Origin: a virus
Virus record (IMG/VR): IMGVR_UViG_3300020020_000418
Coordinates: 1-33,879 of that record
DNA length: 33,879 nucleotides
Direction: 5' to 3' (one strand)
Under the pieces are notes generated by a model. It was not told the origin of the DNA. It made no database searches and saw nothing but the letters and a program-made list of their open reading frames with translations. This document shows positions 6,629-14,618 of the stretch, one piece after another (position 1 is the first letter of the stretch; every line of letters starts with the position of its first letter). The position numbers were made by a program, and so were the translations under genes.

Positions 6629-8803
6629 ATGACTTTTGCGCTGGAAAAAACCATCAAGTTTGATTTCGAATCGGCGTGCGCGTTGTCGCTGCCGAAGGTC
6701 GGCACTTACGCTTATGCGGACGCCGCCAGGGCGATCATCCTCACTTACTCGATCGGCACCGGCCAGGTGCAGCTCATCCAGAAGGAAGGCCGCGGCCTGA
6801 CCTGGGATGACATCCCGGCCGATCTGAAGGCCGCCGTCGCCGATCCCGAATTCAAGCTCATCGCGTGGAATAGCTCGTTCGATCGAGCGGTCTGGAATTA
6901 CTCTCTGCCTGGGAGCCCCTTCCTGCCGCCAGAGCGCGTGCTGGATGCGATGGCGCAGGCGATGGCGTCCAATCTACCCCCGGCGCTCGATCGCGCCTCT
7001 GCGGCCCTCGGCGGCCCCGGCAAACAGCCCGACGGCAAGAAGCTCATTGCCATGTTCTGCGGCGCCGGCGCTAAAGACCCGAAGGACTTCCCCGACGAGT
7101 GGCGCCGCTTCTGCACCTACGCCGTCCGCGATACCGCGATCCTGGGGACGATCTGGCGTCAAACGAGACCGCTCCCTCTGCGGGAGTGGCGGGTTTACTG
7201 GGCGAACGAGGCCGCCTGCGAACGCGGGATCGGCGTCGATATTCCGTTCTGCCAGGCGGCCGACAAGCTCGCCGTCGAGGCGATCGCCAGGGCCGGCCAG
7301 GAGCTCAACCGGCTGACCAACGGCCAGATCACCTCCGTCAATCAGCACATCCGAATCGCCGAATGGGTCTACGAGCGGCTGCCTGAGGGCGAAGCGCGCG
7401 ACATCATGGTGACCGCCATCCTCGAGCCGGAAGAGCGCGACGAGGACGACAACCTGATCGAGGCCCTGAACAAAATCTCGATCGCCCGCGGCATTGTCGA
7501 GCGCCTGATCGACTGGATGGATGCGACCAAGCACGACGATCCGCAGCTCAAGGCCGTGCTCGAGCTCCGGGAATTTGGCGCCTCGGCGGCGCCGAAGAAA
7601 TTCGCCGCCTTCCTGGCGCAGCAATCCGCCGGCCGGCTCCGCGGTCAGATCGTGTTCAATGGTGCAGCGCAAACCGGACGCTTCAGCGGCAAGGGTGGCC
7701 AGCCGCAGAACCTGACTAGGACGCCACTAGGCGGCGACTACGGCGACTGGGAGCCGTCGACCGTCGACATGATCACCGACGGATGCACGCTCGATCAGCT
7801 CGCAGCTCACGGCGAAGGCGAGACGCCGCTGCGCAAGCTCGCGCTCGTTGTCCGGCCGGCGATCGTGGCACCTCCAGGCCGGACCCTGATCAAGGCTGAC
7901 TACCGCCAGGTCGAGGCCCGCGGCTGCCCTTGGCTGTCGCGATCGAAAGAAGCGCAAGACATGCTCGACTACTTCCGAGCCGTCGACGCCGATCCATCGC
8001 TGCCGGACCTCTACGTCAAGTCGGCCGCCGGCATGCTCAAGAAGCCGACGACCGCGATCGACAAGGCTGAACGACAGCGCGGGAAAATTGCTTCGCTCGC
8101 CTGTCAATTCGGCGGCGCCCACAATGCGCTGCTCTCGATGGCCGCCAATTATCGGACCTACTTCCCGCTCGAGGAAGCCAAGAAGATTGTCGCCGAATGG
8201 CGCGAGGCCAACCCATGGGCCCCGACATTCTGGGGCCGGCACTCCAACCATGAGAGCTTCGGCCTGATGGGTGCAGCGATGCGCGCCTATCAGACTCCGA
8301 AGTCGGTTCATGCTGCCGGCCGCATCTCCTTCACGTTCGAGCCGACGTACCTCGGCGGCACGTTGTTCATGCAGCTCCCGAGCGGTCGTCTGCTTTCGTA
8401 CCCCTGGTGCAAGTGGCGCGAATACGAAGTGAAGGACAAGAAAACCAAGAAGGTGCTCGAGATCAGGAAGGGCCTGACGTTCCGTCGGCCGATCGGCGTG
8501 CGCGCAATTTACGGCGGGCTGTTGTGTGAGAACGCGACCCAGGCAACGTGCGCGGATTTACTGCGCGAGGGCCTGGTCGTTCTCGAGGAAGGCCTTCTCG
8601 GCGACAAACTCGAGATCGTGCTGCATGCCCACGACGAAATTTGCATCGAGTGCGATGACGATCCTGAGACGATCGCGCGTGCAGTGAAGGCGCTCGAGGC
8701 CGCCATGCTGTTCGATCGCGCCTGGGCGAAAGACCTTCCACTCGCCGTCGATACGACCGAGCGTTGGTATTATTCGGCGAGCAAGATGAAAGGCGAAAGA
8801 TGA
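6629..8803 (+). CDS. family A DNA polymerase with 3'-5' exonuclease
   Basis: A 724-residue replicative polymerase. The DEDD exonuclease domain is intact: D12-F-E14, D85 in NSSFDRAVWN, and Y164-x3-D168. The polymerase domain has motif A at D424 (KADYRQVEAR), motif B around ERQRGKIASLACQFGG, and motif C with H668-D-E670 in LHAHDEI. It would copy the phage genome together with the primase/helicase encoded at 1526. The motif A tyrosine is kept, but the usual SQIE is RQVE. The start lacks an obvious ribosome site and follows two hairpins. Its stop overlaps the next ATG by ATGA, implying coupled translation. Confidence 0.95.
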   Translation: MTFALEKTIKFDFESACALSLPKVGTYAYADAARAIILTYSIGTGQVQLIQKEGRGLTWDDIPADLKAAVADPEFKLIAWNSSFDRAVWNYSLPGSPFLPPERVLDAMAQAMASNLPPALDRASAALGGPGKQPDGKKLIAMFCGAGAKDPKDFPDEWRRFCTYAVRDTAILGTIWRQTRPLPLREWRVYWANEAACERGIGVDIPFCQAADKLAVEAIARAGQELNRLTNGQITSVNQHIRIAEWVYERLPEGEARDIMVTAILEPEERDEDDNLIEALNKISIARGIVERLIDWMDATKHDDPQLKAVLELREFGASAAPKKFAAFLAQQSAGRLRGQIVFNGAAQTGRFSGKGGQPQNLTRTPLGGDYGDWEPSTVDMITDGCTLDQLAAHGEGETPLRKLALVVRPAIVAPPGRTLIKADYRQVEARGCPWLSRSKEAQDMLDYFRAVDADPSLPDLYVKSAAGMLKKPTTAIDKAERQRGKIASLACQFGGAHNALLSMAANYRTYFPLEEAKKIVAEWREANPWAPTFWGRHSNHESFGLMGAAMRAYQTPKSVHAAGRISFTFEPTYLGGTLFMQLPSGRLLSYPWCKWREYEVKDKKTKKVLEIRKGLTFRRPIGVRAIYGGLLCENATQATCADLLREGLVVLEEGLLGDKLEIVLHAHDEICIECDDDPETIARAVKALEAAMLFDRAWAKDLPLAVDTTERWYYSASKMKGER

Positions 8804-9009
8804 TTGTATGCGAAGCAGGCGACGTTGTGAGGATGTCATCGTTCACGCATGTCAACCCGGATAGCCAGTTCACGTTCAAGGCCAAGAAAGGCAGGGTCGC
8901 GGTTTTCTTACTGCTAGGTGAAGAGAGCAAAGACGGCAGTGACCCGCTCGATCTGGAAGCCCGAATGAATGAGTTTGGGTGGATTAAGAAAATCGAGCAC
9001 AAGCGATGA
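8800..9009 (+). CDS. small phage hypothetical protein
   Basis: A 69-residue protein starting at the ATG that overlaps the polymerase stop as ATGA; a longer TTG-started frame exists but lies inside the polymerase gene. It is a compact mix of strands and one helix: FKAKKGRVAVFLLLG then an acidic stretch and MNEFGWIKKI. No membrane segment or catalytic motif is visible. Proteins of this appearance are common in phage replication operons without known function. Its own stop overlaps the next gene start by ATGA. Confidence 0.75.
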   Translation: MIVCEAGDVVRMSSFTHVNPDSQFTFKAKKGRVAVFLLLGEESKDGSDPLDLEARMNEFGWIKKIEHKR

Positions 9010-9575
9010 ACCAGTACAACGACGCACCGGAGGAACGTCGGCGCGTCTATAGCCGCATCGCGCCTTTGATCCTGGCGTTTCACCATGAGAACGCCGGCCG
9101 CCGTTTCCACTCTAAAGAGCTTCAGCAATATGTGCTGAGTGGAGCGCCGGAAGTCGCGCCTAGCAGCGCCGATCGCATTCTCCGCTATCTACGGCAAGAG
9201 GGGAAACTCGATTACGTCGTGCTCAGTCGAACGCAATCCCTCTATCAATTCCGATCGAGGTCTCATCCGTTTCCAAAACCAAAAGGGAAGATCATGAAGA
9301 AAGTAGATCACAACGATATCATCATCGATGCTAACCGTGCCGACGAAGAACCCTTCCGGCTCGAGCGGCTCGATATCCTGGCCCGCATCCTGGCGCATCA
9401 CCATGAGACCTTTCTCGGCGACAAGGCGAAGGTGACCGAGCTCTACGATCACAAGGGCTGCCTCACCGTAAATTGGGATGCTGAGCCGACGAAGGAGCAG
9501 CGCGAGCTGGTCGACGGTTTCTGGGACGCCGTCTTTTTCGAGCCTGAGACTGAGCACTACGTTGTGGAGCAGTGA
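9006..9575 (+). CDS. winged-helix protein with a second C-terminal domain
   Basis: A 189-residue protein. The first 80 residues look like a winged-helix DNA-binding domain: a helical segment, SKELQQYV, the recognition-like helix SSADRILRYLRQEGKL and a wing ending in QSLYQF. A basic linker (PKPKGK) leads to a different domain beginning at Met97, with an acidic helical body and a tryptophan-containing end (VDGFWDAVFFEP). A good ribosome site (AAGGGAAG at 9283-9290) precedes that internal ATG at 9294, so the C-terminal 93 residues may also be made alone. It sits in the replication operon between polymerase and helicase genes. Function is unknown; DNA binding is inferred. Confidence 0.7.
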   Translation: MNQYNDAPEERRRVYSRIAPLILAFHHENAGRRFHSKELQQYVLSGAPEVAPSSADRILRYLRQEGKLDYVVLSRTQSLYQFRSRSHPFPKPKGKIMKKVDHNDIIIDANRADEEPFRLERLDILARILAHHHETFLGDKAKVTELYDHKGCLTVNWDAEPTKEQRELVDGFWDAVFFEPETEHYVVEQ

Positions 9576-10957
9576 TGCACGCCAAGTCTGAACTACGCAG
9601 CTATCAGAACCGCCTGGTGACAACGCTCTATGAGAGCACCGCGCACCTGGTGGTCGTGCCGATGGGTGGCGGCAAGACGATCGCCGGCCTCACCACCGTT
9701 GAGGAGCTGATCCGCGACGGCGTGATCCGGCATGCGCTGATCATGGCGCCGAAGAGGGTCGCGCAGCTCGTTTGGCCGGATGAAATAAAACTCTGGGAGC
9801 ACACGCAGCACATGACGCATGCGTTGCTCGACGGCGATCCGAAGCGGAGAGCCGCCGACATCATCACGGCGCCCGATCGGCACCTCACCATCATCGGCAT
9901 CGACAACACGCAGTGGCTCTGCGGCGAGCTCGAGCGGCTCCCCGACGATCATCCGCTGTTCGACGTTCTGATCATCGATGAGATCAGCCGGTTTCGGAAT
10001 CCGAAATCAAAGCGGGCGCGGGCCCTGCTCACCCAGGTCAAGCGGTTCAAGAATATCTGGGGCCTGACCGGAACGCCGCGGCCCAACGGCCTGGAGGATT
10101 TGTTCAAGCCGCTGCAGATCATCAGCCGCGAGAAGCTCTGGGGCCGATCGTTCTACGGATGGCGCGACACCCGTTTCTATCCGACGGATTACGAGCGCCG
10201 CAACTGGGCGATCAAGCCGGACTGGGAAGAGCGCACCAACAAAGAGGCGGCGCTCTACACCTCGACCATGTCGCCCGACGACATGCCGGATTTGCCGACG
10301 CTCAACATCATCGAGCATTACGTTGATCTGCCGGACGACGCCCAGGAGGTCTACGACCAAATGGAAAAGACGTTGTTCGCCGAGCTCGAGGACCAGGACG
10401 TGCTTGCGGTGTCGGCAGGCGTCGCATCCGGCAAGCTCAGTCAGGCAGCTCAGGGCTTCATGTACGGCAACGACGAGGACCGTATGGTCACGACGTTGCA
10501 CTACGAGAAGGCCGACTGGATCGCCGAGCTCGCCGAGAACATGGCCGGATCGCCGATGATCATCATCTATGAATTCCACGAAGATTTAGCCGTGCTGAAG
10601 CAGCTCTTCGGCGATAACCTTCCGTACCTCGGCGCCGGCGTCAGCGATGCCCAGGCGGCCAAGCACGTCGAAGCCTGGAACGCGCGCAAGCTTCCGCTGT
10701 TCGCGATCCATCCAGCCGCCGGCGGTCATGGTCTCAACCTCGGCCAGGGCGGATCGCAGATGGCGTTCTACGGTCTGCCCTGGTCCGCGGAGCTCTACGA
10801 GCAAGTGCTCAAGCGCATCCATCGGCCAGGCCAGACGCAGCCCTGCTTCATTCACGTTTGTCTCGCGCGCGAGACGATCGATGAGGCGAAACGCAATCGC
10901 GTGCTGCACAAGATGAGCATGCAGGAAGCCTTCAAAAAATACTTAAGGAAAATCTGA
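9575..10957 (+). CDS. SNF2-family DEAD/DEAH helicase
   Basis: A 460-residue superfamily 2 ATPase of the phage SNF2 type. Motifs in order are Walker A PMGGGKT (residues 29-35), DEI at 135-137 (DEIS, motif II), GLTGTP at 163-168 (motif III), a GGHGLNL motif V and QVLKRIHRPGQ at 410-420 (motif VI). It probably translocates on or remodels duplex DNA in replication or recombination. A GTG at 9572 precedes the ATG at 9575 in frame; I prefer the ATG, which overlaps the upstream stop as TGATG. The short length and missing accessory domains match phage versions that accompany VRR-NUC and DUF2800. Confidence 0.92.
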   Translation: MHAKSELRSYQNRLVTTLYESTAHLVVVPMGGGKTIAGLTTVEELIRDGVIRHALIMAPKRVAQLVWPDEIKLWEHTQHMTHALLDGDPKRRAADIITAPDRHLTIIGIDNTQWLCGELERLPDDHPLFDVLIIDEISRFRNPKSKRARALLTQVKRFKNIWGLTGTPRPNGLEDLFKPLQIISREKLWGRSFYGWRDTRFYPTDYERRNWAIKPDWEERTNKEAALYTSTMSPDDMPDLPTLNIIEHYVDLPDDAQEVYDQMEKTLFAELEDQDVLAVSAGVASGKLSQAAQGFMYGNDEDRMVTTLHYEKADWIAELAENMAGSPMIIIYEFHEDLAVLKQLFGDNLPYLGAGVSDAQAAKHVEAWNARKLPLFAIHPAAGGHGLNLGQGGSQMAFYGLPWSAELYEQVLKRIHRPGQTQPCFIHVCLARETIDEAKRNRVLHKMSMQEAFKKYLRKI

Positions 10958-11202
10958 TGCCGCACACGCATGGACCTATCATCGAAGAACAACGCAAGCG
11001 GATGAACGATCTCGCCCGCTTCCTCGATGAAATTTTCAACGGCAAGGGTGAGCCGAAGAAGATCGGCTTCGCCTTGCTGGTCTACGAATTCGGTGACCAT
11101 GAAGATGGCCGCATCAACTACATCGGCAATGGGCAGCGCAGCGACGTTCGCACGGCCCTGGAGGAGCTGCTTGGCCGCTGGAAAAAAGAGGACACTCAAT
11201 GA
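10957..11202 (+). CDS. small phage hypothetical protein
   Basis: An 81-residue soluble protein translationally coupled to the helicase (TGATG overlap). It has an N-terminal charged helix (IEEQRKRMNDLARFLDEI), a hydrophobic strand IGFALLVYEFG, the phrase RINYIGNGQRSDV and a final helix ALEELLGRWKKE. This strand-loop-helix plan is frequent in phages of alphaproteobacteria, but I know no function. The stop overlaps the next start by ATGA. Confidence 0.75.
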   Translation: MPHTHGPIIEEQRKRMNDLARFLDEIFNGKGEPKKIGFALLVYEFGDHEDGRINYIGNGQRSDVRTALEELLGRWKKEDTQ

Positions 11203-11438
11203 ATCCATTGCGCGCCTGGTTCGATGCGACCGGAATTTCGAGAGAGGCCTTCCTGGCGAAGGTGCCGATCTCGCAGAGCTACTTGACGCTGCTCCTGTCT
11301 GAGGCGCCGCCGTGGCCGTCTCGAGCTGTGATGCGGCTCATGGTGGAAGCCACCCGCGGTGCTGTGACCGCGGATCAGTGGCTAATGCTGGACGATCCGC
11401 CGCCACAGAAGGCAACCCGCAGTGAGGGAGCTGCATGA
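11199..11438 (+). CDS. Cro/YdaS-like helix-turn-helix protein
   Basis: A 79-residue protein with a single helix-turn-helix: LRAWFDATGISREAFLAKV, then SQSYLTLLLSE as the recognition helix, then AVMRLMVEATRGAVTADQW, the closing pattern typical of Cro or YdaS-like phage regulators. It lacks a cleavage or dimerisation domain, so it would be a simple repressor or antirepressor-type DNA binder. It is embedded in the replication operon by ATGA overlaps at both ends, so its level follows replication gene expression. Target sites are unknown; the operator pair at 13937-13985 and the repeat cluster at 1242 are candidates. Confidence 0.75.
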   Translation: MNPLRAWFDATGISREAFLAKVPISQSYLTLLLSEAPPWPSRAVMRLMVEATRGAVTADQWLMLDDPPPQKATRSEGAA

Positions 11439-11455
11439 TGAAGGAGGGCCAGACC

Positions 11456-12049
11456 ATGGCCGCTAAAAAGAGGAAGTCGAAGGTCTACGCCGACGTGAAG
11501 CATCCGTTCAATTATGCTCTGGTGTTTGTCGGCAGCGATCGCCGCATCGTCAAGAAGGCGATGGCGAAAGTCCGGCCGGCAAAGAAGCCGGTCACGATCG
11601 AGATCACCGCCGCGCATGTGCGGCAGTCGATCAAGGCTGAAGGCGCCGGCAGCACGTCTGCTTGCGTCGCTGCAGTCTGCATGTCCCGTACCGCTGACGC
11701 CTTCGGGCATCCAGTCGAGGGCCATGTCGACTTCAACTACACCCGCGCCTTTGTGGTGTCGAAGCTCGATAAGAACGGCCTGCCGTCGGAGTGTTACTGC
11801 TACGAGCACAATCGCAAAGACGTTGCGAAGCTCAACGACACGCCAGGCGGCCAGCGCAAGCTGCTCGAGATGATCGAGAAGAACGGCCCGATCAAGCTCG
11901 AGCTCAAGCCGCATCGCGTTCGCTCAGAGCCTGGTCGCTCTGGTCGCGATCGCCCGACAACCGGCGCCCGCAAGAAGGGCATTCCGGCGAAGGGCGCGAA
12001 GTTGCGTTATGCGGTGCTGAAGATGGGAGCGATGCCGGCGGAAGCCTAG
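11456..12049 (+). CDS. basic phage hypothetical protein
   Basis: A 197-residue protein of unknown function. It begins with a lysine-rich segment (AAKKRKSKVY), has a central mixed domain with three cysteines, including CVAAVC and the CYCYEH stretch, and ends in a basic, disordered tail (RSEPGRSGRDRP). This suggests nucleic acid binding. Two start regions are possible: ATG 11435, which overlaps the previous stop, and ATG 11456, which has a perfect AAGGAGG 8 bases upstream; I chose the latter. The gene closes the rightward replication operon and its last four bases overlap the end of the convergent gene at 12046. No terminator is visible between them. Confidence 0.7.
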   Translation: MAAKKRKSKVYADVKHPFNYALVFVGSDRRIVKKAMAKVRPAKKPVTIEITAAHVRQSIKAEGAGSTSACVAAVCMSRTADAFGHPVEGHVDFNYTRAFVVSKLDKNGLPSECYCYEHNRKDVAKLNDTPGGQRKLLEMIEKNGPIKLELKPHRVRSEPGRSGRDRPTTGARKKGIPAKGAKLRYAVLKMGAMPAEA

Positions 12050-12249
12050 AGCTTCTTCGACATCGGTGACAGCCGAGCGATCGGCGGAAACGGAAACGTC
12101 GGTTGATCTTCATCATCCGACGTTTCTACGTCTGGATCGTGCAGCGGCGCGATGTGCCAGGGGCCGACGAGTGCCTCGGCGAAGATGGCCGCCCTATCGG
12201 CGGTCTCAAAAGGCCCGTAGAGCTTGCCTGCGTGCGGGACTACGAACAT
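12046..12249 (-). CDS. small phage hypothetical protein
   Basis: A 67-residue protein. The pattern YGPFETADRAAIFAEALVG followed by WHIAPLHDPD resembles small phage proteins in which a strand-helix-strand unit precedes a variable acidic tail (TSDDEDQP). No function is known. It overlaps the methyltransferase gene by 10 bases and is the last gene of the leftward small-gene operon. Confidence 0.65.
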   Translation of the reverse strand: MFVVPHAGKLYGPFETADRAAIFAEALVGPWHIAPLHDPDVETSDDEDQPTFPFPPIARLSPMSKKL

Positions 12250-12818
12250 GCCTTACCTCCGTCTCGGTGCAGCCAGTCGAGCTCTGGCCGGCCAACGTAT
12301 CCACGCTCGAATATCAGCCAGCAATAATCCTGCTTGCCGCCGGTGGTCTTTCCCCCGCTCTTCACAACGTGGCCAGGCGGCATCGACGGCCGCGGCGTCA
12401 GCAACAGGATGCGGCGCAGCGGCAGCTCGCGCAGCCACCTGGCGGCGTTGAGCCTGGCCGTCGGTGCTATCACCGCGGTCTTGCATTTTGAGAGCTCAAC
12501 CGCGTGCCTGGCGAACGCCTCGAGCTGGTCGAATGGCGGGTTCGTCACGATGTTGTCGTGCCGCTTGTTGTGCTTGAAAAAATCCCGGCGGATGCCGTAG
12601 TCGCGATCGGCCAGGTCTGACCCGTAGGCCTTGAGGCCGGCCGCGGTCGCGCTTTCGACAATGCGGCCGAAGCCGCAGGCCGGATCGTAAATCCAGCCGG
12701 CGAACTTCTCTTCTTCGAACAGCCGTTCGCTGACCCACTGCGGCTCTACAAAATGTTCGCTGTCGCGAGGATAGGCCCTGGCGTTCTCCGATGAATGCGT
12801 CCAGGGGCCGTTCCTCAT
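12240..12818 (-). CDS. phage DNA methyltransferase (NPPF type)
   Basis: A 192-residue S-adenosylmethionine-dependent methyltransferase. Motif I is DPACGFGR (residues 45-52), an acidic SD follows at 67-68, and the catalytic motif IV is NPPF (93-96), which marks amino methylation of adenine N6 or cytosine N4. The end (KQDYCWLIFERGY then LDWLH) is typical of small phage enzymes that lack a separate target-recognition domain. It probably modifies phage DNA against host restriction or for regulation. No restriction partner is adjacent. The start overlaps the upstream stop (ATGA). Confidence 0.88.
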   Translation of the reverse strand: MRNGPWTHSSENARAYPRDSEHFVEPQWVSERLFEEEKFAGWIYDPACGFGRIVESATAAGLKAYGSDLADRDYGIRRDFFKHNKRHDNIVTNPPFDQLEAFARHAVELSKCKTAVIAPTARLNAARWLRELPLRRILLLTPRPSMPPGHVVKSGGKTTGGKQDYCWLIFERGYVGRPELDWLHRDGGKACS

Positions 12819-13078
12819 GCGTTGCCCATCACCGGCAAGTCCTCAACACGGACGCCGTCGAGCTCATGCATCAGCTCATCCATCGTATCGTAGAAGGTGG
12901 CCTCGTCAGCGACCTGGGTATCCAGGCGCGCGTAGATGTGGACGGCGCCGAGAAAGAACGCTGACCGCATCACGTCGAGTTGCGCTTCGCCAGCGCCGGC
13001 CTTGAGCAGCTCAGCCGCCAGACGCTCCCAGCTCTCGGAGAGCGTCTTGCTGGTGTCGATCGTCAGCATGACAATCAT
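12815..13078 (-). CDS. small phage hypothetical protein
   Basis: An 87-residue mostly helical protein (MIVMLTIDTSKTL start, then helices SWERLAAELLKAG and DVMRSAFFLGAVHIYARL, and an acidic end). I chose ATG 13078 since it overlaps the stop of the upstream gene by ATGA; the longer open frame upstream is out-of-frame shadow. The acidic, helical composition would suit a small protein-protein inhibitor, but that is speculation. Confidence 0.7.
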   Translation of the reverse strand: MIVMLTIDTSKTLSESWERLAAELLKAGAGEAQLDVMRSAFFLGAVHIYARLDTQVADEATFYDTMDELMHELDGVRVEDLPVMGNA

Positions 13079-13299
13079 GGCGCGTCCTTTCTCAGGAGCT
13101 CGAGATGCTCCGTCCTGCCGTCGACCCATCGCGCCGTGACTGGGTCGTCCGTCTCGACAACGCGAACCTCGCGAACGCTCGTCCACCGATCCTGGAGCGC
13201 CAGGACATTCGCCTGAGCTTCTTCGCGCGTTGCGAAGCGGAGCGCATTGCCGAAGAACTTGCCGCTCGAGTCCGCGATCACTTGCGGGGCCCAGCTCAT
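13075..13299 (-). CDS. small phage hypothetical protein
   Basis: A 74-residue protein with the plan VIADSSGKFFGNALRFAT, helix REEAQANVLALQDRW, then VREVRVVETDDPVTARWVDG. This strand-helix-strand arrangement is common in small phage proteins of alphaproteobacteria. Function unknown. It is coupled to both neighbours by 4-base overlaps. Confidence 0.7.
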   Translation of the reverse strand: MSWAPQVIADSSGKFFGNALRFATREEAQANVLALQDRWTSVREVRVVETDDPVTARWVDGRTEHLELLRKDAP

Positions 13300-13676
13300 T
13301 GCTGCGCCTCGCCGGCGATCTTGGCGACGCCGTTGCTGAGCTGCTCGCAGAGCTCACGGCCGCGCTTGGCTTCTTCGGCGACCTGGTTGCCGAGCTCATG
13401 AAGCTTGGCGATGTTCTCCTTGGTCTTGGCGACGGCGGCGAGCATCTGCCGCTCGAGCGCATCGCAATTTTCCTTCACCGCCTGGAGCTGGTCGATCCAG
13501 CTCTGCGCAATCTTCTCGACTGAATCGTTGAGCAGGCTGTGAACCTGATCGGCGAACGGCGCGATGTCGGGCCGGATCGCCTCGATCTTGGCGACCTCAT
13601 GCTTGGCCGGCAATTTCGAGACGGCGACCAGGCGCCGGATGTCAGCGGAAATATCATCGTGAGCTTGTTCAGTCAT
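13296..13676 (-). CDS. coiled-coil phage protein
   Basis: A 126-residue, almost entirely helical protein. From about residue 45 heptad-like spacing of hydrophobic residues predicts a long coiled coil (VEKIAQSWIDQLQAV, then LERQMLAAVAKTKENIAKL). I chose ATG 13676, giving MTEQAHDD, which overlaps the stop of the regulator gene by ATGA; the longer frame continues into the regulator. Function unknown; self-association is likely. Confidence 0.7.
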   Translation of the reverse strand: MTEQAHDDISADIRRLVAVSKLPAKHEVAKIEAIRPDIAPFADQVHSLLNDSVEKIAQSWIDQLQAVKENCDALERQMLAAVAKTKENIAKLHELGNQVAEEAKRGRELCEQLSNGVAKIAGEAQQ

Positions 13677-13924
13677 TTGGAGATCGATCCTTGTTTGGGG
13701 TTTGGTTTCCTGGCGGTTCGCATCCGCCAGAGATAAGCCGATGCCACCTTCTGCCGCTTGCCGAGCTCGCCCTGGATTTGAACGTAGGTGCTCGCCGGGA
13801 AGCGATCGGACATTCGCCAATTGATGATCGAGTTGTAGCCCACCTCGAGCAGCTCAGCCGCCGCGGTGTTGCCGCCTAACGCCTCGATCACTTCATCAAC
13901 GGTGGTTAAAGGTGAATTGGCCAT
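13673..13924 (-). CDS. Cro-like / carph-isopro type regulator
   Basis: An 83-residue DNA-binding protein at the head of the leftward small-gene operon. The segment VDEVIEALGGNTAAAELL then VGYNSIINWRMSDRFPAST fits the carph-isopro/Cro-type helix-turn-helix, with W in the recognition region and the basic tail KPNPKQG. Such proteins repress divergent phage promoters. I chose ATG 13924; the much longer frame upstream is antisense to the genes at 14018 and 14619. It faces those accessory genes across a 93-base control region holding two operator-like sites, so autoregulation is likely. Confidence 0.75.
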   Translation of the reverse strand: MANSPLTTVDEVIEALGGNTAAAELLEVGYNSIINWRMSDRFPASTYVQIQGELGKRQKVASAYLWRMRTARKPNPKQGSISK

Positions 13925-14017
13925 CGATAACCCTTGACACAAGTTTCTTGGGAATGGCAAGTGGACCCGCCCAACTTTCTTGTGTAGATTCAATGGCGCA
14001 GGCCCCGGACGAACCCG
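13925..14017. promoter_or_regulatory. divergent promoter with paired operator-like sites
   Basis: CAAGTTTCTTG (13940-13950) is an exact CAAG-N3-CTTG palindrome and CAACTTTCTTG (13972-13982) is a one-mismatch copy, 32 bases apart, about three helical turns. Viewed wider, ACACAAGTTTCTTGGG (13937-13952) and CCCAACTTTCTTGTGT (13970-13985) form an imperfect inverted repeat. A consensus rightward -35 TTGACA (13934-13939) overlaps the first site; its -10 is weak. The pattern suits cooperative binding by the Cro-like protein encoded next to it. Confidence 0.6.
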
Positions 14018-14518
14018 ATGTCGATCAACAGCTTCAGCGATGTCTCGCTCGAAATTGGCGGCTGGATTCAGCCGTCCGTTTCGCGGCTGACCTATTGGAA
14101 AGAAACGGCTTTCCGCTGGAAGCTGCCGAAGTCCGCAGGATGGCTGGCCTTGCTCAGCCTGGTGACAATGTCGGCGGCAGCTCTCGCGGTTCAGTGGATT
14201 CCGGCGCCGGCTAAGCCGATCAAGCTCGAGACAAAATTCGAGGCTGCCTGGGTCGACACTGAGACCGTAGTTGCCAAGAAGCAGGACCGCGTCCGGCTGA
14301 TTGAGATCGTATCCGCCGCGCCTAAGCCGGTGGTTACCGAGCGCATCACTCCACCCGATGCGCCGGTCGTGCCGCCGGTGCTTGTGGTGCAAGATGTGGA
14401 CAAGCCTGCACCACAACATCGGCGGCATCACGTCGAAGCTCGATCTCGAGACGTTTGCGCTCGTCACAACATGCGAAAGGTAATGGTCGGAAAGTATCGC
14501 TGGAGGTGCCGTCGATGA
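14018..14518 (+). CDS. single-pass membrane protein with Cys-containing tail
   Basis: A 166-residue protein with one membrane segment at about 41-61 (GWLALLSLVTMSAAALAV), preceded by a basic region, so the N terminus is probably cytoplasmic. A proline-rich stretch (about 105-130, TPPDAPVVPPVLVV) leads to a basic tail with DVCARHNMRKV and YRWRCRR, a two-cysteine motif that I have seen as a recurring small-protein ending in rhizobial genomes. Function unknown. The ribosome site is weak. It is the first gene right of the divergent control region, so it is probably regulated by the Cro-like protein. Confidence 0.65.
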   Translation: MSINSFSDVSLEIGGWIQPSVSRLTYWKETAFRWKLPKSAGWLALLSLVTMSAAALAVQWIPAPAKPIKLETKFEAAWVDTETVVAKKQDRVRLIEIVSAAPKPVVTERITPPDAPVVPPVLVVQDVDKPAPQHRRHHVEARSRDVCARHNMRKVMVGKYRWRCRR

Positions 14519-14618
14519 GCTGAGGATATTGGAGCTGGTGCAACTAGCAACGCAGAACTCCGCTGCATTGCGCGGTGCATCCCGCACCACTTCCTGATCA
14601 GAAGAAGGACTACCTAAT

